DNA of 64,000 nucleotides from CAVUAN01 sp963739435 (GTDB lineage: Bacteria; Acidobacteriota; Thermoanaerobaculia; UBA5066; Gp7-AA6): contig CAVUAN010000006.1 in NCBI GenBank assembly GCA_963739435.1, positions 124,001-188,000 on the forward strand, in the 5' to 3' direction. Made by a program: the position numbers and the translations under genes. Of this stretch, positions 39,889 through 48,081 are shown piece after piece (within the stretch, counting starts at the first letter, position 1; each line of letters begins with the position of its first letter). The notes below the pieces were generated by a model, which searched no databases, was not told the origin of the DNA, and was given only the letters and a program-made list of their open reading frames with translations.

Positions 39889-40366
39889 ATGACCGAGTTC
39901 GACAGGATGCCGCGAGCGCTCGAGCAGGCCCTCGGGGGCGAGGCCTTCAAGAGGCGCCGGCGGCTGGTGATCCCTCTGCTGACGACGGACGCGGAGGGCT
40001 ATCCCCGGGCCGCCCTCCTGACACTCTCGGAGGTGCGGGCGACCTCGACACTCACTCTCGCCGTCGCGGTTTCAACCGGCAGCCGGACCTCCATGAACCT
40101 GATCCGCAGAGGCGAGGCCACCGTTCTCTACCTGGCGCGGGGAGTCGCGGCCTCCATCCAGGCGCGCGCCGGACGCGGGCGGGCCTGTGGATCCGACCCC
40201 GAGCGACAGCTCTTCCCGCTCTCGGTTTTCCGCGTGCGCATGGACCGGCCCAGGCCCGGGAGAGGGAAACATGGAGCTGCTGACCGGGCCGACATTCACC
40301 GGGAAGGGCGACCACCTGTTTTCGGAAGAGCTCTTCGAGGAGCTCGGAAAGGTCGGATCGGCATGA
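39889..40366 (+). CDS. Pyridoxamine 5'-phosphate oxidase-like flavin-binding protein (one frame break)
   Basis: About 158 residues. It has the split-barrel pattern of FMN-binding PNPOx-like proteins: RRLVIPLLTTDAEGYPRAALLTLSEV, TLAVAVSTGSRTSMNLIRRG, ATVLYLARG. After a frame break near 40258 the tail continues as MELLTGPTFTGKGDHLFSEE to TGA 40364-40366. The stop overlaps the next ATG as ATGA. Whether it is an oxidase or a flavin reductase is unclear. Confidence 0.72.
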
Positions 40367-41098
40367 GGTTCTCGAACACGACCGCGATCGTCACGGGAGC
40401 GGGCAGGGGCATCGGGCGCTCGATCGCGCTCCGGTTCGCGGAGGAAGGCGCCCGCGTGGCTGCCGTGGCCCGCACCGCGACAGACCTGGCCGAGACGGTC
40501 CGCATGGCCGAGGCGGCCGGCGGCCGTTGCGTGGCGCTGCAGGGCGACGTCACGCTGAGGGGAGCGGCGGAGGAGTGCGTGCGGCGCGCCGAGGAAGCCC
40601 TCGGCCCGGTCGATATCCTGGTCAACAACGCCGGCGTCTTTCTCTGGCGGCCGTTCCTGCAGCTTGCGCCCGACGACTGGGAAAAGGTCCTGGCGACAAA
40701 CCTGACGGGGGCGGCGAGTTTCTGCCGGGCGGTGCTGCCCGGAATGGTTCAGAGGAAGCGGGGTCGCATCGTCAACGTGTCTTCTGTTCACGGCATGCGC
40801 GGGGACGCCAACGTGGCGGCCCAAAGCGCCGCCAAGTTCGGCCTGATCGGCCTCACCCAGAGCCTCGCCAAGGAATTCCGCGGGTTCCAACATTGCCGTC
40901 AACGCGGTGTGCCCGGGCACGGTCGAAAACAAGCTCGACGAGATCGGCTCGGCCGACCGAACGGCGCCGCTCGCCGAGAAGCTCTGGCCGCGCGACGTCG
41001 CGAAGGCCGTGCTCTTCCTCGCCTCGGACGACGCCGCCGGAATCACCGGCGCCGCCCTCGAGGTCTACGGCGGCACCCACCTCGCCATTCAGCCCTAG
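40363..41098 (+). CDS. SDR family protein with Gln in place of the catalytic Tyr (one frame break)
   Basis: About 245 residues, FabG-like. TGAGRGIGRSIALRF at residues about 10-24; NNAGVFLW; VNVSSVHGMRG holds the catalytic Ser. The YxxxK position reads QSAAK (CAA codon), so the Tyr is missing. Beyond a frame break near 40882 (an extra T) it continues IAVNAVCPGTVENKL ... LFLASDDAAGITGAALEVYGG, the normal family end. Either a non-catalytic SDR or a base-call problem. Coupled to the PNPOx-like gene. Its TAG overlaps the TAG of the convergent phosphodiesterase gene. Confidence 0.82.
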
Positions 41099-41878
41099 GA
41101 GGGGTGCGAGACAGCGACGCCGCGTTCGCCCGGCGGCGCCCCGTCGCGGACTCTCATCGCGTCTTCCGGTGCGTTGGTCGTGACCGACGCCACGCCCAGG
41201 TCGATCAGGCGCCGGATCTCGGCGTCTCTCGTCGGCCGTCCACGGGTGGACCGAGAGGCCGGCGCGGGCGGCCTGCTCCATCAGCGCCGCGGTCACGAGC
41301 TGCCGGGCCGGGCCGATCGCATCGACAGCCGGGAAAAGCGGCGTCGGCCGCCCGGGCTCGGGCAGCGCGACCGGATGGTCGAAGAGAAAGCTCGTCGCGA
41401 TCGCCGGGTCCGCCTCGCGCACGAGCCGGACGATCTCCGAGTCGAACGACGCGACGAGACAACGATCCGTGACGCCGAAGACCGACGCTAAGTGCGCAAT
41501 CCGGCGGGCCATGATGAGCCGCTGTGTAGAGGGAGCGACCTTGACCTCCACGAGGTAGCGCAGCGCTTTCCCGTAGCGATGGAAGACCTCCTCCAGCCTC
41601 GGAATGCGGTAGTCGCCGAACTCCGAGGAGAGCACGAGCTTCTCGATCTCCCGCGCCGTGAAGGACCGGACCGGCAAGTGCTGGTTTCCGAGCTGGATCT
41701 GCTCGTCGTGAAACAGAACCGCTTCGCCATCGCGGGTCTGGCGCAGGTCGAACTCCACGGCGTCGACCCCCAGGCTCTCGGCCCAGTCGAGGCTGTCGAT
41801 GGCGTTTTCGCGGCCGCGCCGCGGGGCGCCGCGGTGGCCGACGATCCAGACTTCGTGCGGTTGCCGCCAGTCAGACAT
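41095..41878 (-). CDS. Glycerophosphodiester phosphodiesterase (one frame break)
   Basis: About 260 residues, cytosolic (no signal peptide). GDPD family: IVGHRGAPRRGRENAIDSL (His/Arg catalytic), GVDAVEFDLRQTRDGEAVLFHDEQI (metal and second catalytic His), LVEVKV, VASFDSEIVRLV, GLSVHPWTA. It hydrolyses glycerophosphodiesters to glycerol 3-phosphate and an alcohol. A break near 41245 shifts into RRLIDLGVASVTTNAPEDAM, the expected family C-terminus. The ATG overlaps the pyrF end by 8 bp, making it the last gene of the pyrimidine operon. Confidence 0.9.
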
Positions 41879-42575
41879 GCGCCGATTCTATTTCGGCTGC
41901 GATCTCCTCGACGGCTTCCTCCGGATTCTGGGCACCCGTGATGGGCCGGCCGACGACCAGGATGTCGGCGCCGGCTGCAATCGCCGCCGCCGGCGTGGCG
42001 ATCCGCCTCTGGTCCCCCGGCTCGTGGCCGGCCGGACGGATGCCCGGAACGACTGTCAGGAACTTCTCGCCGCAGGCTCCGCGGACGGCGGCCAGGTCCG
42101 TCGGGGAGCAGACGACCCCCTCGAGGCCGCACTCCTGCGCCAGCCGCGCCAGGCGCCGGACGATGCCCTCGGCGTGGCCGGCCATCGGCAGGTCCGCGAG
42201 GGCGCGGGCGTCGAGCGAGGTCAGGAGCGTGACGGCGACGAGAAGGGGCGCATCCGGGCCCGTGATCGCCCGGCGCGCGGCCTCGAGCATCGCCCGGCCC
42301 CCGGAGGCGTGCACGTTGACCATCGCCGCGCCCGAGCGCGCCGCGGCCCTAACCGCGCGCTCGACTGTCCGAGGAATGTCGTGCAGCTTCAGGTCCAGGA
42401 AGACTCTTGCCCCGCAAGCGGCGACCTCGCGCACGAGAGAGGGGCCTTCCGAGACGAAGGCTTCGAGCCCGATCTTGAGCCAGCCGACCTTCGGGCCGAA
42501 GCGCCGCGCCGCGCCGAGGACCTCGGCGCGTGTCGGGAAGTCGAGCGCCACGCAGATCCGGTCGGCGCCCTTCAT
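41871..42575 (-). CDS. pyrF: Orotidine 5'-phosphate decarboxylase
   Basis: 234-residue TIM-barrel enzyme for the last step of UMP synthesis. ICVALDFPTRAEVLGAARR, WLKIGLEAFVSEG, the catalytic LDLKLHDIPRTVERAV (about residues 58-73; Asp-Lys-His-Asp set), VNVHASGG, VAVTLLTS, TVVPGIRPAG and ADILVVGRPIT are all present. ATG 42575 overlaps the pyrD stop as ATGA. Same frame as part of the broken pyrD, which explains the long open frame here. Confidence 0.96.
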   Translation of the reverse strand: MKGADRICVALDFPTRAEVLGAARRFGPKVGWLKIGLEAFVSEGPSLVREVAACGARVFLDLKLHDIPRTVERAVRAAARSGAAMVNVHASGGRAMLEAARRAITGPDAPLLVAVTLLTSLDARALADLPMAGHAEGIVRRLARLAQECGLEGVVCSPTDLAAVRGACGEKFLTVVPGIRPAGHEPGDQRRIATPAAAIAAGADILVVGRPITGAQNPEEAVEEIAAEIESAHV

Positions 42576-43527
42576 CGCAGCGCCCTGCCCGTCAGCGAGG
42601 AAGCGGTCACGCCGCGCCGGTCGCAGTACTCCGCGAGCTCTCGAGACGAGCCGGCCCGACACTCCTGGATCCTTGAAGTTCGCCGTGCCGATCTGCACGG
42701 CAGAGGCTCCCGCAGCCAGGAACTCCAGGACGTCCTCGAGGCACGCAATGCCCCCGATGCCCATGATCGGCACGCCGGGCAGCGCCCGGGCCACCTGGTA
42801 CACCATTCGCAGGGCCAGCGGCTTGATCGCGGGGCCCGAGAGGCCGCCCGTTCCAAAGGAGAGCCGCGGTTTCGCCGTCTCCGGGTCGATCGCCATGCCG
42901 ACGAACGTGTTGACGAGCGACAGGATGTCGGCGCCCGACTCGTGCGCGGCCCGCGCGGACTCGACGAGATCGGGGGCGTTGGGCGAGAGCTTCACGACGA
43001 GCGGCCGCCGCGTGGCCTTGCGCACCTGTGTCGACCAGAGAGGCGGTCAACTTCGGCGAGTTACCGAAGAGCATCCCGCCCTTCTCGACGTTGGGGCAGG
43101 AGATGTTGAGCTCGATGGCCGCCAGCCCCTCCGCGCCCTCGAGGGCGTGGACGACGGCGACGTAGTCCTCTTCGAGGTCGCCCCAGACGTTCGGGATGAC
43201 CGTGACCTTCAGCTCGCGGAGCTTCGGCATCTTTTCCGCCAGGAAGGCCGCGATCCCGACGTTCTGCAGGCCGATAGCATTCAGCATCCCCGCCGGCGTC
43301 TCGCAGATGCGAGGAGGCGGATTGCCGGCGTGTTCCTTCAGGGACAGCCCCTTCGTGCAGATCCCGCCGAGCGAGGCGAGATCCACGAAGTCCGAGAACT
43401 CCAGCCCGTACCCGAACGTTCCGCTCGCCGTGAGAATCGGGTTCTTGAGCTTCAGCGGACCAAGCTCCACGGACAGATCCACTTTGGACTTTGGACTTTG
43501 GACTTTGGACCCCCCGGTCGTCTCCAT
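42572..43527 (-). CDS. pyrD: Dihydroorotate dehydrogenase, class 1B catalytic subunit (two frame breaks)
   Basis: About 318 residues; FMN enzyme oxidising dihydroorotate, partner of PyrK. Motifs: LKNPILTASGTFGYG, ELNISCPNVEKGG (catalytic Cys), VVKLSPNAPD, NTFVGMAID, GGLSGPAIKPLALRMV, MGIGGI, VQIGTANFKDP and the C-terminal ELAEYCDRRGV. Breaks near 43025 and 42650. ATG 43527 shares one base with the pyrK stop (TGATG). Between this start and the conserved LSVELGPLKLKN lies a TTTGGAC array (43481-43510) that codes for SKVQSPKSKV, an unusual N-terminal insertion. Confidence 0.92.
43481..43510. repeat. TTTGGAC heptamer array inside the 5' end of pyrD
   Basis: AC followed by four perfect TTTGGAC units, lying 15 bp downstream of the pyrD start (minus strand) and before the first conserved residues. 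The frame is kept open through it. Confidence 0.9.
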
Positions 43528-44318
43528 CACCACCGCACTCTCTCAGGCGAGAGAATCGGCCCTTCCGTGCAAGACACGATGAAAGTCTTCTCCGTCCCCG
43601 GGATCACGCACGCCAGGCATGCGCCGAACCCGCAGCCCATCGCGGCTTCCGTCGAGAACTCCGCCGGGACGCCGCGCGTCTCGGCCACCGGAGCCAGCGC
43701 CTTGAACATCGGCATCGGCCCGCAGGCGTAGAGCCGGGCATAGCGCTCTCCCGCGTCGACGCGCTCAGCGAAGGCCTCCGTGACGAAACCGCGCAGGCCG
43801 AGCGAGCCGTCGTCGGAGGCGAGGATCAGCTCGCCCGTCACGATTCCGGCAAAGCGTTCCCGCATCGCGAGCTCGGAGGCGTTGCGGCCCCCGAGAAAGA
43901 CGTCGGCGGTCGCGCCCGCTCGGCGCGAGAGCACGCAAGAGCAGTGGAAAGGGCGCTGCCCCGATGCCGCCGGCCACGATCGCCACCCGCGCTCCCCGCG
44001 TGAGGTTTCCGGTCGTAAAAGCGTTGCCGAGCGGGCCCAGGAGACGCACCTCGTTGCCGTCTGGAAGTGTCTCCAGGGCGGCCGTCCCCGGGCCGACCCT
44101 CTTGACGAGAAACTCGACCTCGCCGCTGGCCGCGTCCGTGTCGGCTACGGAGTACGCCCGGCGAAGGTAGGGCCGGATGCGCTCGGGCACTTCGAGCATG
44201 ACGAATTGGCCGGGCGCAATCGAGGAGGCGAGTTCGGGGGCCCGAAAGGTCAGAGGGAGAAGAGGCCCGGCGCGAAGGTGCGGCGTTTGACGAGTCGGGC
44301 CCGGTGGTCGGACTTCAC
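43527..44318 (-). CDS. pyrK: Dihydroorotate dehydrogenase electron-transfer subunit (two frame breaks)
   Basis: About 264 residues; FAD and [2Fe-2S] subunit passing electrons from PyrD to NAD. Start GTG 44318 (RRTFAPGLFSL follows), then after a break near 44260 PGQFVMLEV and RRAYSVAD (flavin-binding), GPLGNAF and VAIVAGGIGAAPF; after a break near 43930, ARLYACGPMPMFKAL, and the cluster cysteines CGFGACLACVIPG ... FIVSCTEGP. TACAAT ends 9 bp before the GTG. First gene of pyrK-pyrD-pyrF-GDPD. Confidence 0.9.
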
Positions 44319-44327
44319 CGGGCCGAG

Positions 44328-44333
44328 ATTGTA
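44328..44333 (-). promoter_or_regulatory. TACAAT -10-like box before pyrK
   Basis: TACAAT on the minus strand, 9 bp before GTG 44318; no Shine-Dalgarno. It sits in the 25-bp gap after the small zinc-ribbon gene and suggests leaderless initiation of the pyrimidine operon. Confidence 0.45.
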
Positions 44334-44343
44334 GCTGGCGTTG

Positions 44344-44535
44344 CTAAATCGTCGCGTTCAGATCTTCCGGCGGGGTATCGTCCTTCTCACGCTTGGCCTT
44401 CTTCGCGCAGCGCTCACAGCGCAGCGTCCCCTCGATCTCTTCGACGTGGGCATAAGCGCCGCAGCTGTGGCAGCGGCGCAGCGCCCTGTGTCGCGCTTCC
44501 ACTTCCAGCTCGAGCTGCATCGGTTGCCATCTCAT
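44344..44535 (-). CDS. Small zinc-ribbon protein
   Basis: 63 residues (or 70 from an ATG at 44556). Two cysteine pairs, CHSC and CERC, spaced by 15 residues (RRCHSCGAYAHVEEIEGTLRC), form a rubredoxin/zinc-ribbon knuckle; the tail is charged (KKAKREKDDTPPEDL). AGAGAGG lies about 10 bp before ATG 44535. Function unknown. The 150 bp upstream, to the E1 gene, hold nothing recognisable. Confidence 0.6.
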   Translation of the reverse strand: MRWQPMQLELEVEARHRALRRCHSCGAYAHVEEIEGTLRCERCAKKAKREKDDTPPEDLNATI

Positions 44536-44702
44536 CCTGAAGCCTCTCTGTTCCATACGCAGGAGTTCTTTGCAGAGTTCATACCAGCCCGACGCGATTG
44601 ACAGGATTGAGGTTAGGGCTGTCGGGCCGGCGATTAATTGTCGCCTGCGGCGACGAACCTGTCCTGTGGGGAGGTCAGCTTAACAGATTAGCAGAGTTCG
44701 GG

Positions 44703-46820
44703 TCAGAAGGCCGCGATGCGGTCGAGCGCCTTCCGGATGTGCGAGGGCTGCGGCAGGATGTAGTCCTCGACCTGCGGCTGGTAGGCCACGAACGTGTCGG
44801 TGGCTGCCACGCGCTCGACGGGCGCATCGAGGTACGCAAAGAGCTCCGTGCCGATGCGGGCCGCGATCTCGGCGCCGTAGCCCCAGGAGATCGAGTCCTC
44901 GTACACGACGACCACGCGATTGGTCTTCTTGACGGACCGGGCGATCGCTTCCCAGTCGTAGGGCGAAAGCGAGCGCAGGTCCAGGATTTCCACTGACTTG
45001 CCGGTCGCCTCCGCGAAACCCCTGGCCGCCTGCCAGGAGCGGTAAACCGTCGCCCCGTAGGTCACGACCGTGACGTCCGCGCCCTCCTGCACGACGGCGG
45101 CCTTTCCAAACGGGACCATGTAGTCGGGCCCCGGGTAAGCCCCCTTGTTGTGCGTCTGGCGGTAGAGGTGCTTGTGCTCGAGGAAGAGCACGGGATCTTC
45201 GCAGCGGATCGCCGTGCGCAGGAGGCCGTTGGCATCCCGGGCGTTGGAGGGCATGACGACGCGCAGGCCCGGGATGTGCGTCATCAGCACCACGCCGGAC
45301 TGCGAGTGATAGACGGCGCCGCCGCCGATGTAGCCGCCCGTCGCGACCCGAACGACGAGGGGGCAGGCGAAAGAATTGCCCGAGCGCCACCGCGTGTTCG
45401 ACAGCTCGTTGTGAATCTGCATGTAGGCCGGCCAGATGTAGTCGTAGAACTGGATCTCGACGACCGGCTTCAAGCCGCGGATGGCCATCCCGATCGCCCG
45501 GCCGATGATGTTGGCTTCGGCCAGCGGTGAGTTGAAGACGCGGTCCTTTCCATAGAGCCTCTGCAGGTTGGCCGTCAGCTTGAAGACGCCGCCCTTGCCC
45601 TTGCACTCTCCGAGCACCTCGTCGCGGGACGCGTCGGCGACGTCCTCGCCGAAGACGACGATCCGCGGGTCGCGTTTCATCTCGTCGCGCAGGCACGCGT
45701 TGATGAGATCGACCATCGTCGCGGGCTGAGCGTCGGAAGCGGCGGCCGGCTTCGTGTCGAAGGCCGCGGACGTCGGATCGACATCCGGTGAATAGACGAA
45801 CTCGTGCGCCGATTCCGGTTTCGGCAGCGGGGCGGCCAGGGCGCGGTCGGCCGCCGCGTTCACCTCGGCGTCGACTTCGGCTTTCAGCTTCGCCAGGTCC
45901 GCCTCGGACAGGATCCCCTCGGCGGTCAGGAACTTCGCCATCGTCGCCACGGGGTCTCTTTCAGCCTCGCGCTCGCGCTCCTCCTTCGGCCTGTAGAGCG
46001 CCTCGTCGTCGGAGAGCGAATGGCTGTACGGACGGATGACGCGCGCGTGGACGAGGGCGGGGCCCTGGCGGCGGCGGCAGTATTCGACGGCGTAGCGCAG
46101 GGCGTCGTAGGACTCGAGAAAGTCGCAGCCGTCCACCTCGGCTAAGAACAGGTTCGGGAAGCCGCGGACCAGCTTCGAGATCGATCCGCCGGCGGTGTTG
46201 ACCTCGACGGGCACCGAGATCGCGTAGCCGTTGTCCTCGATCAGGAAGAGGACGGGCAGCTTCAGGTTGCAGGCGGAATTCAAGGCTTCCCAGAACTCGC
46301 CTTCCGAGGTCTGGCCTTCGCCTCCCGAGACGAGAACCACTTCGTCCTTTTCGAAGCCGCCCTTGCCCGCCAGCTCGGGAATCAGCCCCTTGCGCCAGCC
46401 CGCCTCGGCCGCGCCGACGGCTTGCAGAAACTGCGTGCCCGTGCAGGAGGATTTCGAGATCAGGTTCCACTTCTTGTGCCCCCAGTGGGAGGGCATCTGG
46501 CGGCCGGCGGAAGCGGGGTCATCCTTCGCCCCGACCGCCTGCAGGAACATCTCGAAGGGGGTCACGCCGAGCTGGAGAACCAGGGCTCGATCCCGGTAGT
46601 AGGAAAGGAACCAGTCGCGGCCGGGCCGCGTCACCATGCCAGCCGCCGTCGTTACCGCCTCGTGGCCGGCGCTCGAGATCTGGAAGTAGATCTTGTTCTG
46701 GCGCTTGAGCTGGATTTCCTTGTCGTCGACCCGCCGGGAGAGGTAGATGTTGCGGTAGGCGGCCACCAGATCCCGCGGTTCCAGGCCATGGTACTTGGTG
46801 GTTTGGACCTCGGTCGCCAT
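44703..46820 (-). CDS. Fused alpha/beta E1 of branched-chain 2-oxoacid (or pyruvate) dehydrogenase
   Basis: 705 residues joining both thiamine-diphosphate E1 subunits in one chain. Alpha part (about 1-340): RRVDDKEIQLKRQNKIYF, FLSYYRDRALVLQLGV, MPSHWGHKKWNLISKSSCTG-type pocket and the TPP motif VSGGEGQTSEGEFWEALN. A linker with Ala/Pro follows; the beta part (about 375-705) has VVFGEDVADASRDEVLG, VFNSPLAEANIIGRAIG, IQFYDYIWPAYMQIHNE and VEILDLRSLSPYDWEAI. It decarboxylates 2-oxoacids and feeds an E2 not seen here. Start ATG 46820, with TATATT 9 bp upstream; the open frame runs much farther upstream but conserved sequence begins here. Confidence 0.92.
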   Translation of the reverse strand: MATEVQTTKYHGLEPRDLVAAYRNIYLSRRVDDKEIQLKRQNKIYFQISSAGHEAVTTAAGMVTRPGRDWFLSYYRDRALVLQLGVTPFEMFLQAVGAKDDPASAGRQMPSHWGHKKWNLISKSSCTGTQFLQAVGAAEAGWRKGLIPELAGKGGFEKDEVVLVSGGEGQTSEGEFWEALNSACNLKLPVLFLIEDNGYAISVPVEVNTAGGSISKLVRGFPNLFLAEVDGCDFLESYDALRYAVEYCRRRQGPALVHARVIRPYSHSLSDDEALYRPKEEREREAERDPVATMAKFLTAEGILSEADLAKLKAEVDAEVNAAADRALAAPLPKPESAHEFVYSPDVDPTSAAFDTKPAAASDAQPATMVDLINACLRDEMKRDPRIVVFGEDVADASRDEVLGECKGKGGVFKLTANLQRLYGKDRVFNSPLAEANIIGRAIGMAIRGLKPVVEIQFYDYIWPAYMQIHNELSNTRWRSGNSFACPLVVRVATGGYIGGGAVYHSQSGVVLMTHIPGLRVVMPSNARDANGLLRTAIRCEDPVLFLEHKHLYRQTHNKGAYPGPDYMVPFGKAAVVQEGADVTVVTYGATVYRSWQAARGFAEATGKSVEILDLRSLSPYDWEAIARSVKKTNRVVVVYEDSISWGYGAEIAARIGTELFAYLDAPVERVAATDTFVAYQPQVEDYILPQPSHIRKALDRIAAF

Positions 46821-46987
46821 GGGGCGGTCAATATACCAAAGGGGTCTGACGGGGCTAGAAAAGCCCTCCCGAGGTGGCGGGCGATGGTCCAGAGCTCCAG
46901 CCCCATGAGGGTCAAGAGCACGACAAGGAGCAGCAGAGCCACCTTGTCGGGGCGCGGGTTGTTGTCCTCGGGACTCACGTTGGTCAA
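46652..46987 (-). CDS. Possible small membrane protein overlapping the E1 start
   Basis: Open frame beginning TTG 46987 with one clear transmembrane segment (VALLLLVVLLTLMGLELW, about residues 16-33). The protein-like part covers 46830-46987; beyond that it overlaps the E1 gene by 168 bp with low-complexity residues. A one-base shift would end it near 46830 at a TGA. Real but mis-framed, or chance; no family recognised. Confidence 0.3.
   Translation of the reverse strand: MTNVSPEDNNPRPDKVALLLLVVLLTLMGLELWTIARHLGRAFLAPSDPFGILTAPWRPRSKPPSTMAWNRGIWWPPTATSTSPGGSTTRKSSSSARTRSTSRSRAPATRR
46830..46835 (-). promoter_or_regulatory. TATATT -10-like box before the E1 gene
   Basis: TATATT on the minus strand ends 9 bp before ATG 46820, no Shine-Dalgarno between. 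Confidence 0.4.
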
Positions 46988-47042
46988 TACGTAAGCAGGA
47001 GACGTGCCATCCAGGATTTGCGCCGGGGTCGCCCCGAGTTGC

Positions 47043-47048
47043 TATGCT
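47043..47048 (+). promoter_or_regulatory. Extended -10 (TGCTATGCT) before nadA
   Basis: TATGCT preceded by TGC, which fits an extended -10. It ends 9 bp before ATG 47058, so the transcript would be nearly leaderless. No NadR/NiaR-type palindrome was recognised. Confidence 0.45.
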
Positions 47049-47057
47049 CGGCGGCCC

Positions 47058-48065
47058 ATGAGCACGCGCCAACCGGCTGCTCCGGACAGCTTTGCGCCGC
47101 TGCCGGCAAGGCCGGAAGCGCCGGACATCGGGTCGATTGACCCGACGCTCGATCTCTCGGAGGAGATCAGGCGTCTCAAACGGCAAAAAAACGTCGTCCT
47201 TCTGGCCCACTACTATCAAGAAGAGGAGATCCAGGACCTGGCCGATTTCGTGGGGGACTCCCTCGATCTCTCCCGCAAGGCCCAGCAGTCCGAGGCGTCG
47301 ATCATCTGTTTTGCCGGGGTGCGGTTCATGGCGGAGACCGCCAAGATCCTGAATCCCGGGCGGAAAGTCGTCCTGCCCGACTACGAGGCCGGGTGCTCGC
47401 TCGAGTCCTCCTGCCCTCCCGAGGCCTTCCGGGCCTGGCGGGAGAAGCACCCCGGGGCGGTCTCCCTGACGTACATCAATTGCTCGGCTGCAGTGAAGGC
47501 CCTCTCCGACATCATCGTGACCTCGTCGAACGCCGAGAAGATCGTCCAGTCCGTGCCGCCCGGCCGCGAGATCCTCTTTGCCCCGGACCGGCACCTCGGC
47601 GCGTTCCTGTCGAAGAAAACCGGCCGGGCGATGACCCTGTGGCCCGGCACCTGCATCGTCCATGAACAATTTTCTGAACGGGAAATCATCAAATTGAAGG
47701 CTCGGCACCCCGAGGCCAGGCTCGCCGCCCACCCCGAGTGTCCCGAGGCGATCCTCGCGCATGCCGATCACGTCGGCTCGACCCGCTCGATCCTCACGTA
47801 CGTCACGACGGCCCCGGGCAAGGTGTTCCTGATCGCGACGGAAGAAGGGATCATCCACCAGATGAAGAAGCTCGCGCCGGATCGCGAGTTCATCCCGGTC
47901 CCGCCCGACAACGGCTGCCACTGCAACGAGTGCCCCTTCATGAAGCTCAACACGCTCGAGAAGCTGTACCTGTGCCTGCGCGACGAGCGCCCCGAGATCC
48001 TCCTGCCGCCCGACCTGCTCGACGCCGCCCGGAAGCCGCTCCTGCGCATGCTCGAGCTCTCCTAG
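47058..48065 (+). CDS. nadA: Quinolinate synthase
   Basis: 335-residue [4Fe-4S] enzyme condensing iminoaspartate and dihydroxyacetone phosphate to quinolinate in de novo NAD synthesis. Family marks: VVLLAHYYQEEEIQDLADFVGDS (cut here as VVLLAHYYQEEEIQDL), FAGVRFMAETAKIL, DYEAGCSLESSCP (first ligand Cys), YINCSAAVKAL, FAPDRHLGAFL, WPGTCIVHEQF, HPECPEAIL (second Cys) and NGCHCNECPFMKLN (third). The ATG at 47058 is preferred over a longer frame because of the adjacent -10. Works with nadC and nadB 3 kb away. Confidence 0.96.
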   Translation: MSTRQPAAPDSFAPLPARPEAPDIGSIDPTLDLSEEIRRLKRQKNVVLLAHYYQEEEIQDLADFVGDSLDLSRKAQQSEASIICFAGVRFMAETAKILNPGRKVVLPDYEAGCSLESSCPPEAFRAWREKHPGAVSLTYINCSAAVKALSDIIVTSSNAEKIVQSVPPGREILFAPDRHLGAFLSKKTGRAMTLWPGTCIVHEQFSEREIIKLKARHPEARLAAHPECPEAILAHADHVGSTRSILTYVTTAPGKVFLIATEEGIIHQMKKLAPDREFIPVPPDNGCHCNECPFMKLNTLEKLYLCLRDERPEILLPPDLLDAARKPLLRMLELS

Positions 48066-48081
48066 CAGCCTGCGGTGGCAG

